Shown here piece by piece: positions 49,472 through 56,725 of a DNA stretch of 64,000 nucleotides. The notes below the pieces were generated by a model that ran no database searches, was not told the origin of the DNA, and worked only from the letters and a program-made list of their open reading frames with translations. Both the position numbers and the translations under genes were made by a program. Position 1 is the stretch's first letter, and the number at the start of each line of letters is the position of its first letter. The stretch is from Rhodobacteraceae bacterium HLUCCO07 (GTDB lineage: Bacteria > Pseudomonadota > Alphaproteobacteria > Rhodobacterales > Rhodobacteraceae), in NCBI GenBank assembly GCA_001314705.1, contig LJSU01000007.1, positions 1 through 64,000 on the forward strand, given 5' to 3'.

Positions 49472-51214
49472 TCAGGAGGAGACCTGTTCGCGCAGGATGG
49501 ATGACGTGAGCGACACCATGAGATAGATTCCTCCGAAGATCAGGAAGGCCAGCAGCGTGTTCTCGAAGGCGCGCGGATAGGCGGGCGCATCGGCGGCGAT
49601 GGGGCGCACCGGGACGGTGAGATAGCGCACCTGACGGTTGGCTTCGAGCGCGCTATCCTTCTCGTTCTGGAGGGCCGATTGGAGGAACACGTCGGCGGTG
49701 GCCAGATCGGCCTTGGCCATTTCGATCTGTGCGGCGCGGGCGGCGAGCGATTCGGAGCCGGCCTGCGCCTCGGACATTTCGGAATTGAGCCGCGCGAGCA
49801 GGTTTTCCAGCCGCCGGATGTCGCCCTGCGTACCATCGACCTTGGCCTGGTTGGGGCGCGCGTTGTCGAGTAGCGCCTGAAGCTGGAGCTGCTTTTCCTG
49901 CAACTGCATCTCGTATTGTCCGATCTGCTGGCGCAGCACGGCAAGCTGCTCGCTGGGATCGACGCCTTGCGTTTCCTGAAGCTGCACCAGCCTCTCTTGT
50001 GCCTCGCGGCGCTCGATCTTGGCCTCTTCGAGGCTTTCGCTGGCCGAGCGCATCGCGTCCTCGCGCTTTTGACGCGACAACTCGTCCACCCGTTCTTCGG
50101 CATAGGTGATGAGATGCGAAGCAAAATCGGTCGCGGTCTGCGGATCGGCGGCGATCACCTCCATCCGGACGACGCCCTCGGTCGGGTCATAGCCGATCTT
50201 GATGTTCTTCTCGTAAAGCTTGTAAGCCTGTTCGTTGGTGGCGTCGGGTGAAAGCCGCTGGATCGGATCGATCCAGTCCTGCGAGAAATGCTCCTTGTAG
50301 CCCATCTCTTCATCGAGGCGTTGCATCGCGTCCTTGGATTGCAGGTAGGATTGCACCGCGATGCTGTCCTGGCTGGTGGCGTATTGCGTCGGCAGGAAGC
50401 CGCCGACACCGCTGCCGCCGCCCGCGCCGTCGGCCTGAAGAATGAGGAACTCGGCCTTGGTGGAATACATCGGCGTGGCCATCGCGAAATAGTACCAGCC
50501 GGCGAGGATGGTCGGCAGGAACACGAAGGCCGTGAGTCGCGTAAGCAACAGCACCAGCCGCCTGCGGCGGCGCCGCATGATGTCCCGCTGTATGTCCATG
50601 ATCTCGGCAGCGCGACGTTCGGCCGGTGTCGTGGTGTCGGTCGAGGGCAGGTTGCTATTGCCCGGCCGGACCGTCTGGGGCAGGTTTGACTTGACCCCGG
50701 CGGGCAGGTTCCCCGCGTTCGCGGCATCGGTTTCGCCGCCGCCCCCGTCACGCGGAACCACCAGTTCGAGCATGGTCGAGCGCTGGAACGGGTCGATACC
50801 GCGCAGGCGCAGCTGTCGCACCGCGTCGAAATCGGAAATCGGGGCCAGCCCGTGCTTCTGGGCCACACGGCGGGCCATGCGCAATTGCCGCCCGGTCAGA
50901 CCCTCCTTGCGGATCGCCTCGATATCGGTTTCGGCACGCGTTTCGCGGGCAGACGCGACTTCGCCGCCCTTGGCGGCGTGTTGCGTTGGAGCGTCCTGTT
51001 GCGGTGGACCGTCCTGCTGCTCGGGCGCGGGCTGGCGCACCAGTGATTGCGGCGTCACCGGAGCTTGCGCGGTGTGGTCTGCCTTTGCGGCGGTCGCATC
51101 ATCGCCGTCACGCCGAGGCCCAGCCGCCCTGTAGGCCGTCTGCTGCGCCGACGTGGCCGTAGCCGTGGGGGTGCGACGGATGCGGAATTTTCTAGCTCTG
51201 GGTTTCGTAGTCAT
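49472..51214 (-). CDS. kpsE: Capsule polysaccharide export inner-membrane protein (KpsE-like)
   Basis: 580 residues. Two membrane helices (about 220-245 and 552-572) enclose a periplasmic domain with long coiled coils (for example QIGQYEMQLQEKQLQLQALL), the layout of KpsE/Wza-partner polysaccharide co-polymerases. It links the ABC exporter to the outer-membrane channel. Unusual is a cytoplasmic N-terminal extension of about 215 residues, rich in Ala, Gln and Pro at first (PAPEQQDGPPQQDAPTQHAA) and then with a folded-looking stretch at 100-155. It overlaps kpsT by 23 bases. Confidence 0.85.
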   Translation of the reverse strand: MTTKPRARKFRIRRTPTATATSAQQTAYRAAGPRRDGDDATAAKADHTAQAPVTPQSLVRQPAPEQQDGPPQQDAPTQHAAKGGEVASARETRAETDIEAIRKEGLTGRQLRMARRVAQKHGLAPISDFDAVRQLRLRGIDPFQRSTMLELVVPRDGGGGETDAANAGNLPAGVKSNLPQTVRPGNSNLPSTDTTTPAERRAAEIMDIQRDIMRRRRRRLVLLLTRLTAFVFLPTILAGWYYFAMATPMYSTKAEFLILQADGAGGGSGVGGFLPTQYATSQDSIAVQSYLQSKDAMQRLDEEMGYKEHFSQDWIDPIQRLSPDATNEQAYKLYEKNIKIGYDPTEGVVRMEVIAADPQTATDFASHLITYAEERVDELSRQKREDAMRSASESLEEAKIERREAQERLVQLQETQGVDPSEQLAVLRQQIGQYEMQLQEKQLQLQALLDNARPNQAKVDGTQGDIRRLENLLARLNSEMSEAQAGSESLAARAAQIEMAKADLATADVFLQSALQNEKDSALEANRQVRYLTVPVRPIAADAPAYPRAFENTLLAFLIFGGIYLMVSLTSSILREQVSS

Positions 51215-51851
51215 AGAGCTGCTTCGCTTCTTCCAAGGTATCGAACATATGAAGTTTGCCGTTCATGAGAACGGCCGCATTGCGCACGAATTTTTCAAGG
51301 GTCTCGGGCTGGTGCGAGACGATTACTGTGGTGGTATTCTGCAACCTTTCGCGCAGGATGTCGCCCGCTTTCTTGTTGAACTCGACATCCGTGGATCCGG
51401 GCATGCCCTCGTCTATGAGATAGATGTCGAAATCAAGCGCGAGCATCAGCGCGAACGAAAACCGCGCCCGCATCCCCGAGGAGTAGGTGCCCAGTGGCTG
51501 ATCGAAATATTCGCCAAGGTTGCACAGCCAGCGGCAGAACGCCTCGACATAGTCGGGGTCGAGCCCGTAGAGGCGGGCGATATAGCGGCTGTTCTCGACT
51601 GCCGAGACCTTGGACACGACCCCGCCCATGAAGCCCAGCGGGAACGAGATGCGCGACGTGCGGCGTATCGTGCCCTCGTCGGGTTTCTCCAGTCCCGCCA
51701 TCATGTTGATCAAAGTCGTCTTGCCGGTGCCGTTGGGGGCGAGAATGCCAAGCGACCTGCCGAGTTCGACCCGGAAGGATACCTGATGGAGGATCACTTT
51801 CCTTTGCGAGCCGGTCCAGAAGGACTTGCTGACGTTTTCGAACTCGATCAT
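51192..51851 (-). CDS. kpsT: Capsule polysaccharide ABC-exporter ATPase (KpsT-like)
   Basis: 219 residues. Walker A is APNGTGKTT (residues 38-46), the ABC signature YSSGMRARFSFAL and Walker B FDIYLIDEG follow, and VIVSHQPETL has the switch His. The family drives export of group-2 capsular polysaccharide through KpsM. The first Gly of Walker A is Ala, as in some relatives. It is the first gene of the operon; no kpsM permease gene is adjacent. Confidence 0.9.
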   Translation of the reverse strand: MIEFENVSKSFWTGSQRKVILHQVSFRVELGRSLGILAPNGTGKTTLINMMAGLEKPDEGTIRRTSRISFPLGFMGGVVSKVSAVENSRYIARLYGLDPDYVEAFCRWLCNLGEYFDQPLGTYSSGMRARFSFALMLALDFDIYLIDEGMPGSTDVEFNKKAGDILRERLQNTTTVIVSHQPETLEKFVRNAAVLMNGKLHMFDTLEEAKQLYDYETQS

Positions 51852-52013
51852 ATCCTGCTCCGGCTGTGCGCGGGCCTGCCCCTGTTAACCGGGTTCCGTG
51901 AAGACACTGTTTAAGTTGCCTTTCACCGGCCGCGTCGATTGGGAGCATCTATACTAAACTTTTGGGCAGAATTAAGCCAAATGCTTGCCGCCCAGACGAT
52001 TTTACACGGGCAC

Positions 52014-52039
52014 GGACCGGCCCTGTCGCGGGCCGGTCC
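52014..52039 (-). terminator. Hairpin after the permease gene
   Basis: ggaccggccc (52014-52023) pairs perfectly with gggccggtcc (52030-52039) around a 6-nt loop, about 29 bases past the permease stop. There is no T-run, so it may be an mRNA 3'-end stabiliser rather than a pure intrinsic terminator. Confidence 0.55.
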
Positions 52040-52067
52040 GGTCGGAGCATCGGGTTGTGGGCCGGTC

Positions 52068-53096
52068 TCAGGCCAGCGCGGCCCAGACCAGCCCGGCCAG
52101 CATCGCACCGGTTATCGAAAAACCCATGTAGGCGGCGAAGACGCGCGGCTTGACCAGGGCCCAGACCGCGATGGCGGCGGGCAGGCTGCTGACGCCGCCG
52201 GCGATCACGAAACTCATCGCCGCGCCGGGGGCCATGCCCTGCTGCAGGAGCGCATCGACCAGCGGCACCGCGGCATAGCCATTGAGATAGGCCGGTGCTC
52301 CGACGAAGGCCCCGAGCAGGATCGGCTGAATCCCGTCGCCGCCCAGAACACCGGCGATCATCTCGGCGGGCACGTGACGAACCATCAGTGCTTCCAGAAC
52401 ATAGGCGAGCGACAGCCACTTGAGCAGGAAGACGGCGTTTTGCAGCGCGTTGTCACGGAAGGTCGCGCGGCGATCGGCCTCTTTCCAGAACTGCCAGACG
52501 GGTTTGCCGGAAAAGGGCTTCTTCGTGCCGCAGCAGCTTCCGACCGCGGGCTTCTCGCGCAGCGGGTTGGCGAAGATGGCCGAGGTTTTGAACAGCATCG
52601 TGCCGAACCCGCCCAGAAGGCCGAGCGCCACCGCAGAGCCGGTCTTGGCGAGGGCGAAGTCGAATCCCAGCGTACCGGCGGTGATCGAGAACATCGCCGG
52701 GTCCATCAGTGGCGAGGCCAGCCAGAAGGCCATGACCGCCGAGAGCGGCGCGCCGACGGCCAGAAGGGCGGCGATGAAGGGAATGACCTGGCAGGAGCAG
52801 AATGGCGAGAGCCCGCCAAAGAGCGCCGCCAGCAGGATCATCCGCACCTCGCGCCCCTCGAAGGCGTTGGCCAGAAGGCTTTCGGCCCCGGTCGCCTTGA
52901 GCCAGCCGATGGCGAGCACGGCAAAGAGGATATAGGGTGCGGTGCGGGCAAGCGCACCGGTTGCAAACTCAAGGGTGGGCAGGAATTGCGCCCGTTCGAA
53001 CACGGCAACCGCCAGAAGGATCAGGCCAAGCGCAATCCAGGCCCAGTCGGGCCGGAGGCGGGAGAGGCGTTGCGGAATGAGCGATGTGTCAGCCAT
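52068..53096 (-). CDS. Permease of the DUF318/ArsP-like (SO_0444-type) metal(loid) efflux family
   Basis: 342 residues with about eight to ten membrane helices. LSPFCSCQVIPFIAA has the Cys100-x-Cys102 pair conserved in this permease family, the halves are related (APLSAVMAFWLASPLMDPAM versus GAPAYLNGYAAVPLVDALLQ), and a cytoplasmic loop carries a second pair (GSCCGTKK). Relatives export trivalent organoarsenicals (ArsP) or copper/zinc. It starts 3 bases after an ArsR-family regulator gene, which supports metal or arsenic control. The exact ion is unknown. Confidence 0.85.
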   Translation of the reverse strand: MADTSLIPQRLSRLRPDWAWIALGLILLAVAVFERAQFLPTLEFATGALARTAPYILFAVLAIGWLKATGAESLLANAFEGREVRMILLAALFGGLSPFCSCQVIPFIAALLAVGAPLSAVMAFWLASPLMDPAMFSITAGTLGFDFALAKTGSAVALGLLGGFGTMLFKTSAIFANPLREKPAVGSCCGTKKPFSGKPVWQFWKEADRRATFRDNALQNAVFLLKWLSLAYVLEALMVRHVPAEMIAGVLGGDGIQPILLGAFVGAPAYLNGYAAVPLVDALLQQGMAPGAAMSFVIAGGVSSLPAAIAVWALVKPRVFAAYMGFSITGAMLAGLVWAALA

Positions 53097-53099
53097 GGT

Positions 53100-53462
53100 T
53101 CAGGTATCCTCGGGGGCTATGGGACAGGAGAGCTGCGCGCCCTCGCCGGGCGCATCGACGCAACATTGTCGGGTCAGGAAATCGGTCAGCGCGCGCAGCT
53201 CGCCATAGGCGACGGCGGCGCAGATGATCTGTCGCCCCTGTCGCGTTTGCGTCACAAGCCCCGCCTGCGCCAGCGTCTTCATGTGGTGGGTCAGGGTCGA
53301 GCCGGTCACGCCGGAGCGTTCGCCCAGCGTGCCGATGGTCAGCCCCTCCGGCCCGGCGCGCACGAGGGTGCGCAGCACGCCAAGCCGCTGTTCACTGCCC
53401 AGCGCCGCGAAGGTCGTGGCGGCCTGGACAAGGTCAAGATCTGTGGTGTCCGAATGTTTCAT
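53100..53462 (-). CDS. ArsR/SmtB-family transcriptional regulator
   Basis: 120 residues with a winged helix (FAALGSEQRLGVLRTLVRAG, then GVTGSTLTHHMKTLAQAGLV as recognition helix). The classical ELCVC arsenic site is missing; instead there are C-terminal Cys100-Cys101 and Cys113. A vicinal Cys pair plus a third Cys at the C-terminus is the As(III) site of Acidithiobacillus ferrooxidans ArsR, so arsenic sensing is plausible. It probably represses itself and the permease gene. Confidence 0.85.
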   Translation of the reverse strand: MKHSDTTDLDLVQAATTFAALGSEQRLGVLRTLVRAGPEGLTIGTLGERSGVTGSTLTHHMKTLAQAGLVTQTRQGRQIICAAVAYGELRALTDFLTRQCCVDAPGEGAQLSCPIAPEDT

Positions 53463-53463
53463 G

Positions 53464-53481
53464 ATTCTAGAAATATCGAAT
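53464..53481. promoter_or_regulatory. Candidate ArsR-family operator
   Basis: ATTCTAGAAATATCGAAT is an imperfect palindrome with matched ATTC/GAAT ends. It touches the ArsR start codon and lies in the 96-bp gap shared with the divergent glycosylase-like gene. AT-rich palindromes of this type are usual ArsR sites. Confidence 0.5.
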
Positions 53482-53558
53482 GGTTCGCGCCGTGTCCACG
53501 ATTATTTCATGAAACTCGAAATGTTTGATCTGACCGATCTTTGGGATAGGTTCTGCCA

Positions 53559-54146
53559 ATGGAAAATCTGGCTTCTGAAATAAGGGCTTGCCGGTTATGC
53601 GCCGAGGCGTTCGCCGCGACCGAAACGGCCCATGCGCCACGCCCGGTGGCGTGGTTCGCGCCCGGGGCGCGCCTGCTGATCGCCGGGCAGGCGCCGGGGA
53701 TGCGGGTGCACGAATCGGGCCGGCCTTTCGATGACCCGTCGGGCGAACGGCTGCGCGAGTGGATGGGGATCGGGCGGGACATCTTCTATGACAGGAGCCG
53801 CATCGCGATCGTGCCGATGGCGTTCTGCTTTCCGGGGTATGATGCGCGCGGCAGCGATCTGCCGCCGCCCGAGATCTGCGCACGGACATGGCATGCGCGG
53901 GTCATGGAGGCGCTGCCCGGGATACGCCTGACGCTGCTGGTGGGCGGCCATGCGCAACGCTGGCACCTTGGCACGCTGAAAGGGGTGACGGAGGTGGTGC
54001 GGGGCTGGCGCGAACATGCGCCGCGGGTTTTCCCCTTGCCGCACCCGTCCTGGCGCAATACCGGGTGGTTGAAGAAAAACCCGTGGTTCGAAGAGGAGCT
54101 TTTGCCGGTGCTGCGCAAGGAGATAGCAAAGGTCCTGGAGCTGTGA
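53559..54146 (+). CDS. Uracil-DNA glycosylase superfamily protein
   Basis: 195 residues. IAGQAPGMRVHESGRPFDDP (about residues 41-60) matches the first active-site motif of family 4/5 enzymes (GEAPG...GxPF), and PLPHPSWRNTGW near residues 167-178 matches the HPSP-like second motif. CRLC at residues 11-14 looks like half of the 4Fe-4S set, but the other two Cys are not clearly placed, so a family-4 assignment is uncertain. It may remove uracil or another damaged base. Its stop overlaps the GTG start of an SseB gene. Confidence 0.75.
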   Translation: MENLASEIRACRLCAEAFAATETAHAPRPVAWFAPGARLLIAGQAPGMRVHESGRPFDDPSGERLREWMGIGRDIFYDRSRIAIVPMAFCFPGYDARGSDLPPPEICARTWHARVMEALPGIRLTLLVGGHAQRWHLGTLKGVTEVVRGWREHAPRVFPLPHPSWRNTGWLKKNPWFEEELLPVLRKEIAKVLEL

Positions 54147-54925
54147 CGCAAACGAGGCTCGAACAGGCGCTGGACGCGATGCAGGCCACGCCCGGCGACG
54201 AGGCGGCGCGACTGGCGTTCTTTGCCGCGCTGGCCGACAGCGAGGTGATGTTGCTATTGGCGGGCGAGGCCGAGGGCGACCGGATCGAACCGGAATTGAT
54301 CGAGGCCGATGGCGCGCAATTCGTCCTGGCTTTTGACAGCGAAGAGCGGCTCGCCGGATTCACCGGTGCCGCGGCGCCCTTCGCCGCGCTTTCGGGGCGG
54401 GCCCTGGCCGGGATGCTGGCTGGCGCGGGCCTGGGGCTTGCGCTGAACCCCGAAGCCGGGTCCGGTGCGGTTCTGCTCGGGGCCGAGGAACTGGACTGGC
54501 TGGCCGACACGCTGTCGCCCGCACCTGTCGAAAGTCGCGCGGTGCCGCACAGCCTGCATCCGCCGGAGCTGTCGCCGGAGTTGGTGGGGGCGATGGATGC
54601 GCGGCTGGCGAGGGCGGCGGGACTGGCGCAGGCGGCGTGGCTGGCGGCGGTGACATGGGGCGATGACAGCACGGGACACCTGCTGGCGATCACCGGCGCG
54701 CCCGAGACGGCGCAGCCTGCCCTCGCGCGCACGATTTCCGAGGCGGTGCTCTTCTCGGGGCGGGATCTGCGCGTGGATGTGGGGTTCTTCGCGCCGGACG
54801 ATCCGGTGATCGCGCGGCTGGAGCGGGTGGCGCTAAGGTTCGATCTGCCCGAACCCGAGACGCCCGACACAACGGCGCGCCCGGCGCCGGGGTCGGACCC
54901 CGACAAGCCGCCGATCCTGCGCTGA
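54143..54925 (+). CDS. SseB-family protein
   Basis: About 260 residues from GTG 54143, overlapping the preceding stop. The N-terminal SseB domain is visible (PGDEAARLAFFAALADSEVM at about 18-37, then FVLAFDSEERLAGFTGA). The C-terminal half (about residues 130-240) is probably a second related domain. SseB proteins have no agreed enzymatic function. The C-terminus is proline-rich. Confidence 0.75.
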   Translation: MTQTRLEQALDAMQATPGDEAARLAFFAALADSEVMLLLAGEAEGDRIEPELIEADGAQFVLAFDSEERLAGFTGAAAPFAALSGRALAGMLAGAGLGLALNPEAGSGAVLLGAEELDWLADTLSPAPVESRAVPHSLHPPELSPELVGAMDARLARAAGLAQAAWLAAVTWGDDSTGHLLAITGAPETAQPALARTISEAVLFSGRDLRVDVGFFAPDDPVIARLERVALRFDLPEPETPDTTARPAPGSDPDKPPILR

Positions 54926-54960
54926 GCCGGGACGAAGGGCTGTCAGAGAGCCCGTGCTTG

Positions 54961-54990
54961 TGAGTATTTGGTGCCAAGAAAGAGCAGGGG
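54961..54990 (+). repeat. Post-stop motif, copy after the SseB gene
   Basis: TGAGTATTTGGTGCCAAGAA then AGAGCAGGGG, 35 bases past the stop, same sense. Pairs with the inverted copy at 55013-55041. Confidence 0.7.
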
Positions 54991-55012
54991 TTACATGAGG
55001 ATCATCGTGTAG

Positions 55013-55041
55013 CCTGTTCTTTGCTGGGAAAAATACGCATT
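55013..55041 (-). repeat. Post-stop motif, copy after the GhrA-type gene
   Basis: Minus-strand reading is AATGCGTATTTTTCCCAGCA then AAGAACAGG, 24 bases past the reductase stop. Inverted partner of 54961-54990. Confidence 0.65.
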
Positions 55042-55065
55042 CCCGGCTTTGCAGATTCTCCTTGG

Positions 55066-55998
55066 TCAATAGCCTGCGCTGCGGTCGACGAGATGCAGAA
55101 ACGGCGCGCCCGTTTCGCCCCGGCGCACGTTCTCGGCGATCACCTCGGAGGCGGGGCCGGGGCGCGTGTCGGACGCGATATGTGGTGTCACAGTCACCTT
55201 GGGATGCGACCAGTAGGGGTGATCGGCGGGAAGGGGTTCCTGGCGAAAGACGTCGAGCGTGGCATGGGCGACCCGGCCCGAGTCGAGCGCGGCCAGCAGC
55301 GCGTCGTCGTCGATGAGCGTGCCGCGGCCGGGGTTGATGACGAAGGCGCCTGGGGCGGTGAGGGCCAAGGTTTCGGCGTTGAGCGTGTTCTCGGTGGCGG
55401 GCGTATTTGGCAGAAGAAGAATAATGATTTCAGCATCTTGCAGTGCAACGCGCAGGCCGGACTCGCCGTGGTGGCAGGTCACGTTCTCGATGCTCTTGGG
55501 GCTGCGCGACCAGCCCGAGACGCGAAAGCCGAGACCGGCCAGCGTGGTGGCGCAGGCGCGGCCCAGTTCGCCCAGCCCGAGGACCGTGACCGCCCGTTCG
55601 TAGGCGAGCGGCGGGGGCGAAGGTTTCCAATGATGTGAAGGGTTTACGATGTGAGCGTCCATGCCGAGATGGTGCCGGAGCGTGTGGCCGGTGACCCATT
55701 CGACCATGCCTTCGGTCAAACCGCCGCCGACCATCCGTGCCAGGGGAATGTCGAGGGTCGGATTGGGCGCCACGTGTTCGACCCCGGCCCAGAGATTGAG
55801 CACCGCCTTGGCGCGGGTGAAGGGGGTGAAATCCTGCACCTCGGAATTCGGCGCGTAGATGATGTAATCCACCTCTTCGGGGGGAAATTCCGTGGAAAGA
55901 GAATAGCTTACACCTGTCTTGTCAAGGGCGTCGCGCAGCGGTTTCTCGTATTCTGCCCAACGGTCGGGGCGGGCGGCGAAAAGGATGTTCGCGGTCAT
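55066..55998 (-). CDS. ghrA: Glyoxylate/hydroxypyruvate reductase A-type dehydrogenase
   Basis: 310 residues from ATG 55998, with AGGAAGG upstream in its own sense. The NAD(P) motif VLGLGELGRA is near residues 139-148; the catalytic Arg is in INPGRGTLID, the Glu in RQEPLP and the His in TPHIAS, as in D-2-hydroxyacid dehydrogenases. Text such as LWAGVEHV and LPNTPATENTL is closest to GhrA. It reduces glyoxylate or hydroxypyruvate. An upstream in-frame extension would cover the repeat at 56087 and is rejected. Confidence 0.9.
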   Translation of the reverse strand: MTANILFAARPDRWAEYEKPLRDALDKTGVSYSLSTEFPPEEVDYIIYAPNSEVQDFTPFTRAKAVLNLWAGVEHVAPNPTLDIPLARMVGGGLTEGMVEWVTGHTLRHHLGMDAHIVNPSHHWKPSPPPLAYERAVTVLGLGELGRACATTLAGLGFRVSGWSRSPKSIENVTCHHGESGLRVALQDAEIIILLLPNTPATENTLNAETLALTAPGAFVINPGRGTLIDDDALLAALDSGRVAHATLDVFRQEPLPADHPYWSHPKVTVTPHIASDTRPGPASEVIAENVRRGETGAPFLHLVDRSAGY

Positions 55999-56086
55999 GG
56001 TCTGCCTTCCTGGAATGGTGCCTTCGCGGCGCAGGGTGGACCGGGGCGCAGGCCGATGCAAGGGGGGCGCGGGCCCGCCGCGCGGT

Positions 56087-56165
56087 GGGGTTAACGCGAA
56101 TTTTCGCAGAAAAATCGGGGGGGTGACTCCCGGCTGCCCGGCGGCTGCCGGGCGTGCATCGCCGC
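56087..56165 (+). repeat. Intergenic repeat family, copy C
   Basis: Starts GGGGTTAACGCG, contains TCGGGGGGGTGACTCCCGGC and ends GCCGGGCGTGCATCGCCGC. It lies about 90 bases upstream of the ghrA start, in plus orientation. The CCCGGC/GCCGGG hairpin has a 12-nt loop. Confidence 0.7.
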
Positions 56166-56253
56166 GTCGGGGGCGGTCTTGACGAGAGATTGGGTAAATG
56201 CTGCGTGCGCTGCCCTTGGGGCGCGGCCCACGCAATGACGCGGCGTGGCGGAC

Positions 56254-56718
56254 CTAGCCGATCAGGGAGAAGTGGTGGCGCTCGGTGCGGACGCCATGCG
56301 CCTTGAGCACGTCCTCGAAGGTGCGATGCGGCGGCGTGGCGGCGTGGGGCAGGCGGATCCTGCGCCCGTCGCGCAGGTTGAGGGTGACCCGAACCGAGAG
56401 ATCGAGCCGCGTGTCGAAGCGCACCTTGTCGATCAGCGCCAGCGGCAGGGTGTCGCCGGTGGTGCGGGTCTGCCAGCCGAGGCCGCGGTCATCGAGGGTG
56501 AGGGTGGAACGCGGGTCGGTGATGAATTCCCACAGCGCCGGCAGGGTGAAGAGTGCGACGCCGAGCGCGATCCACCATGCCATGTCGATGAGCAGCACGA
56601 GGGCGACGAGCACGCCATAGGTGACCGCCAGCGCGATCAGGGCCGCCCGGCTGCGCCCCCGGCTTTCATGGATGAAGGCCGAGGGCGGCGGGGCCGGATC
56701 CGGAGGGGCGCCACTCAT
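56254..56718 (-). CDS. Small two-helix membrane protein of unknown function
   Basis: 154 residues. After a proline-rich start, two hydrophobic segments follow (about residues 25-62, ALIALAVTYGVLVALVLLID and MAWWIALGVALFTLPALWEF), then a soluble beta-rich domain of about 85 residues (LTLDDRGLGWQTRTTGDTLP, DKVRFDTRLDLSVRVTLNLR) that could be a PH-like fold. Not recognised beyond that. It begins 7 bases after the pepN stop on the same strand, so it is probably co-transcribed with pepN. Confidence 0.65.
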   Translation of the reverse strand: MSGAPPDPAPPPSAFIHESRGRSRAALIALAVTYGVLVALVLLIDMAWWIALGVALFTLPALWEFITDPRSTLTLDDRGLGWQTRTTGDTLPLALIDKVRFDTRLDLSVRVTLNLRDGRRIRLPHAATPPHRTFEDVLKAHGVRTERHHFSLIG

Positions 56719-56725
56719 GCCGGGA

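Noticed and set aside
51939-53528. Plus-strand open frame of about 530 codons across the permease and ArsR genes
   Set aside because: Shadow of two genes with clear family motifs; Gln/Arg/Gly-rich without structure.
55405-55432. Possible seventh copy of the post-stop motif (GCGTATTTGGCAGAAGAAGA)
   Set aside because: It lies inside the ghrA coding region and encodes the conserved LLLPNTPAT segment, so the likeness is probably chance.
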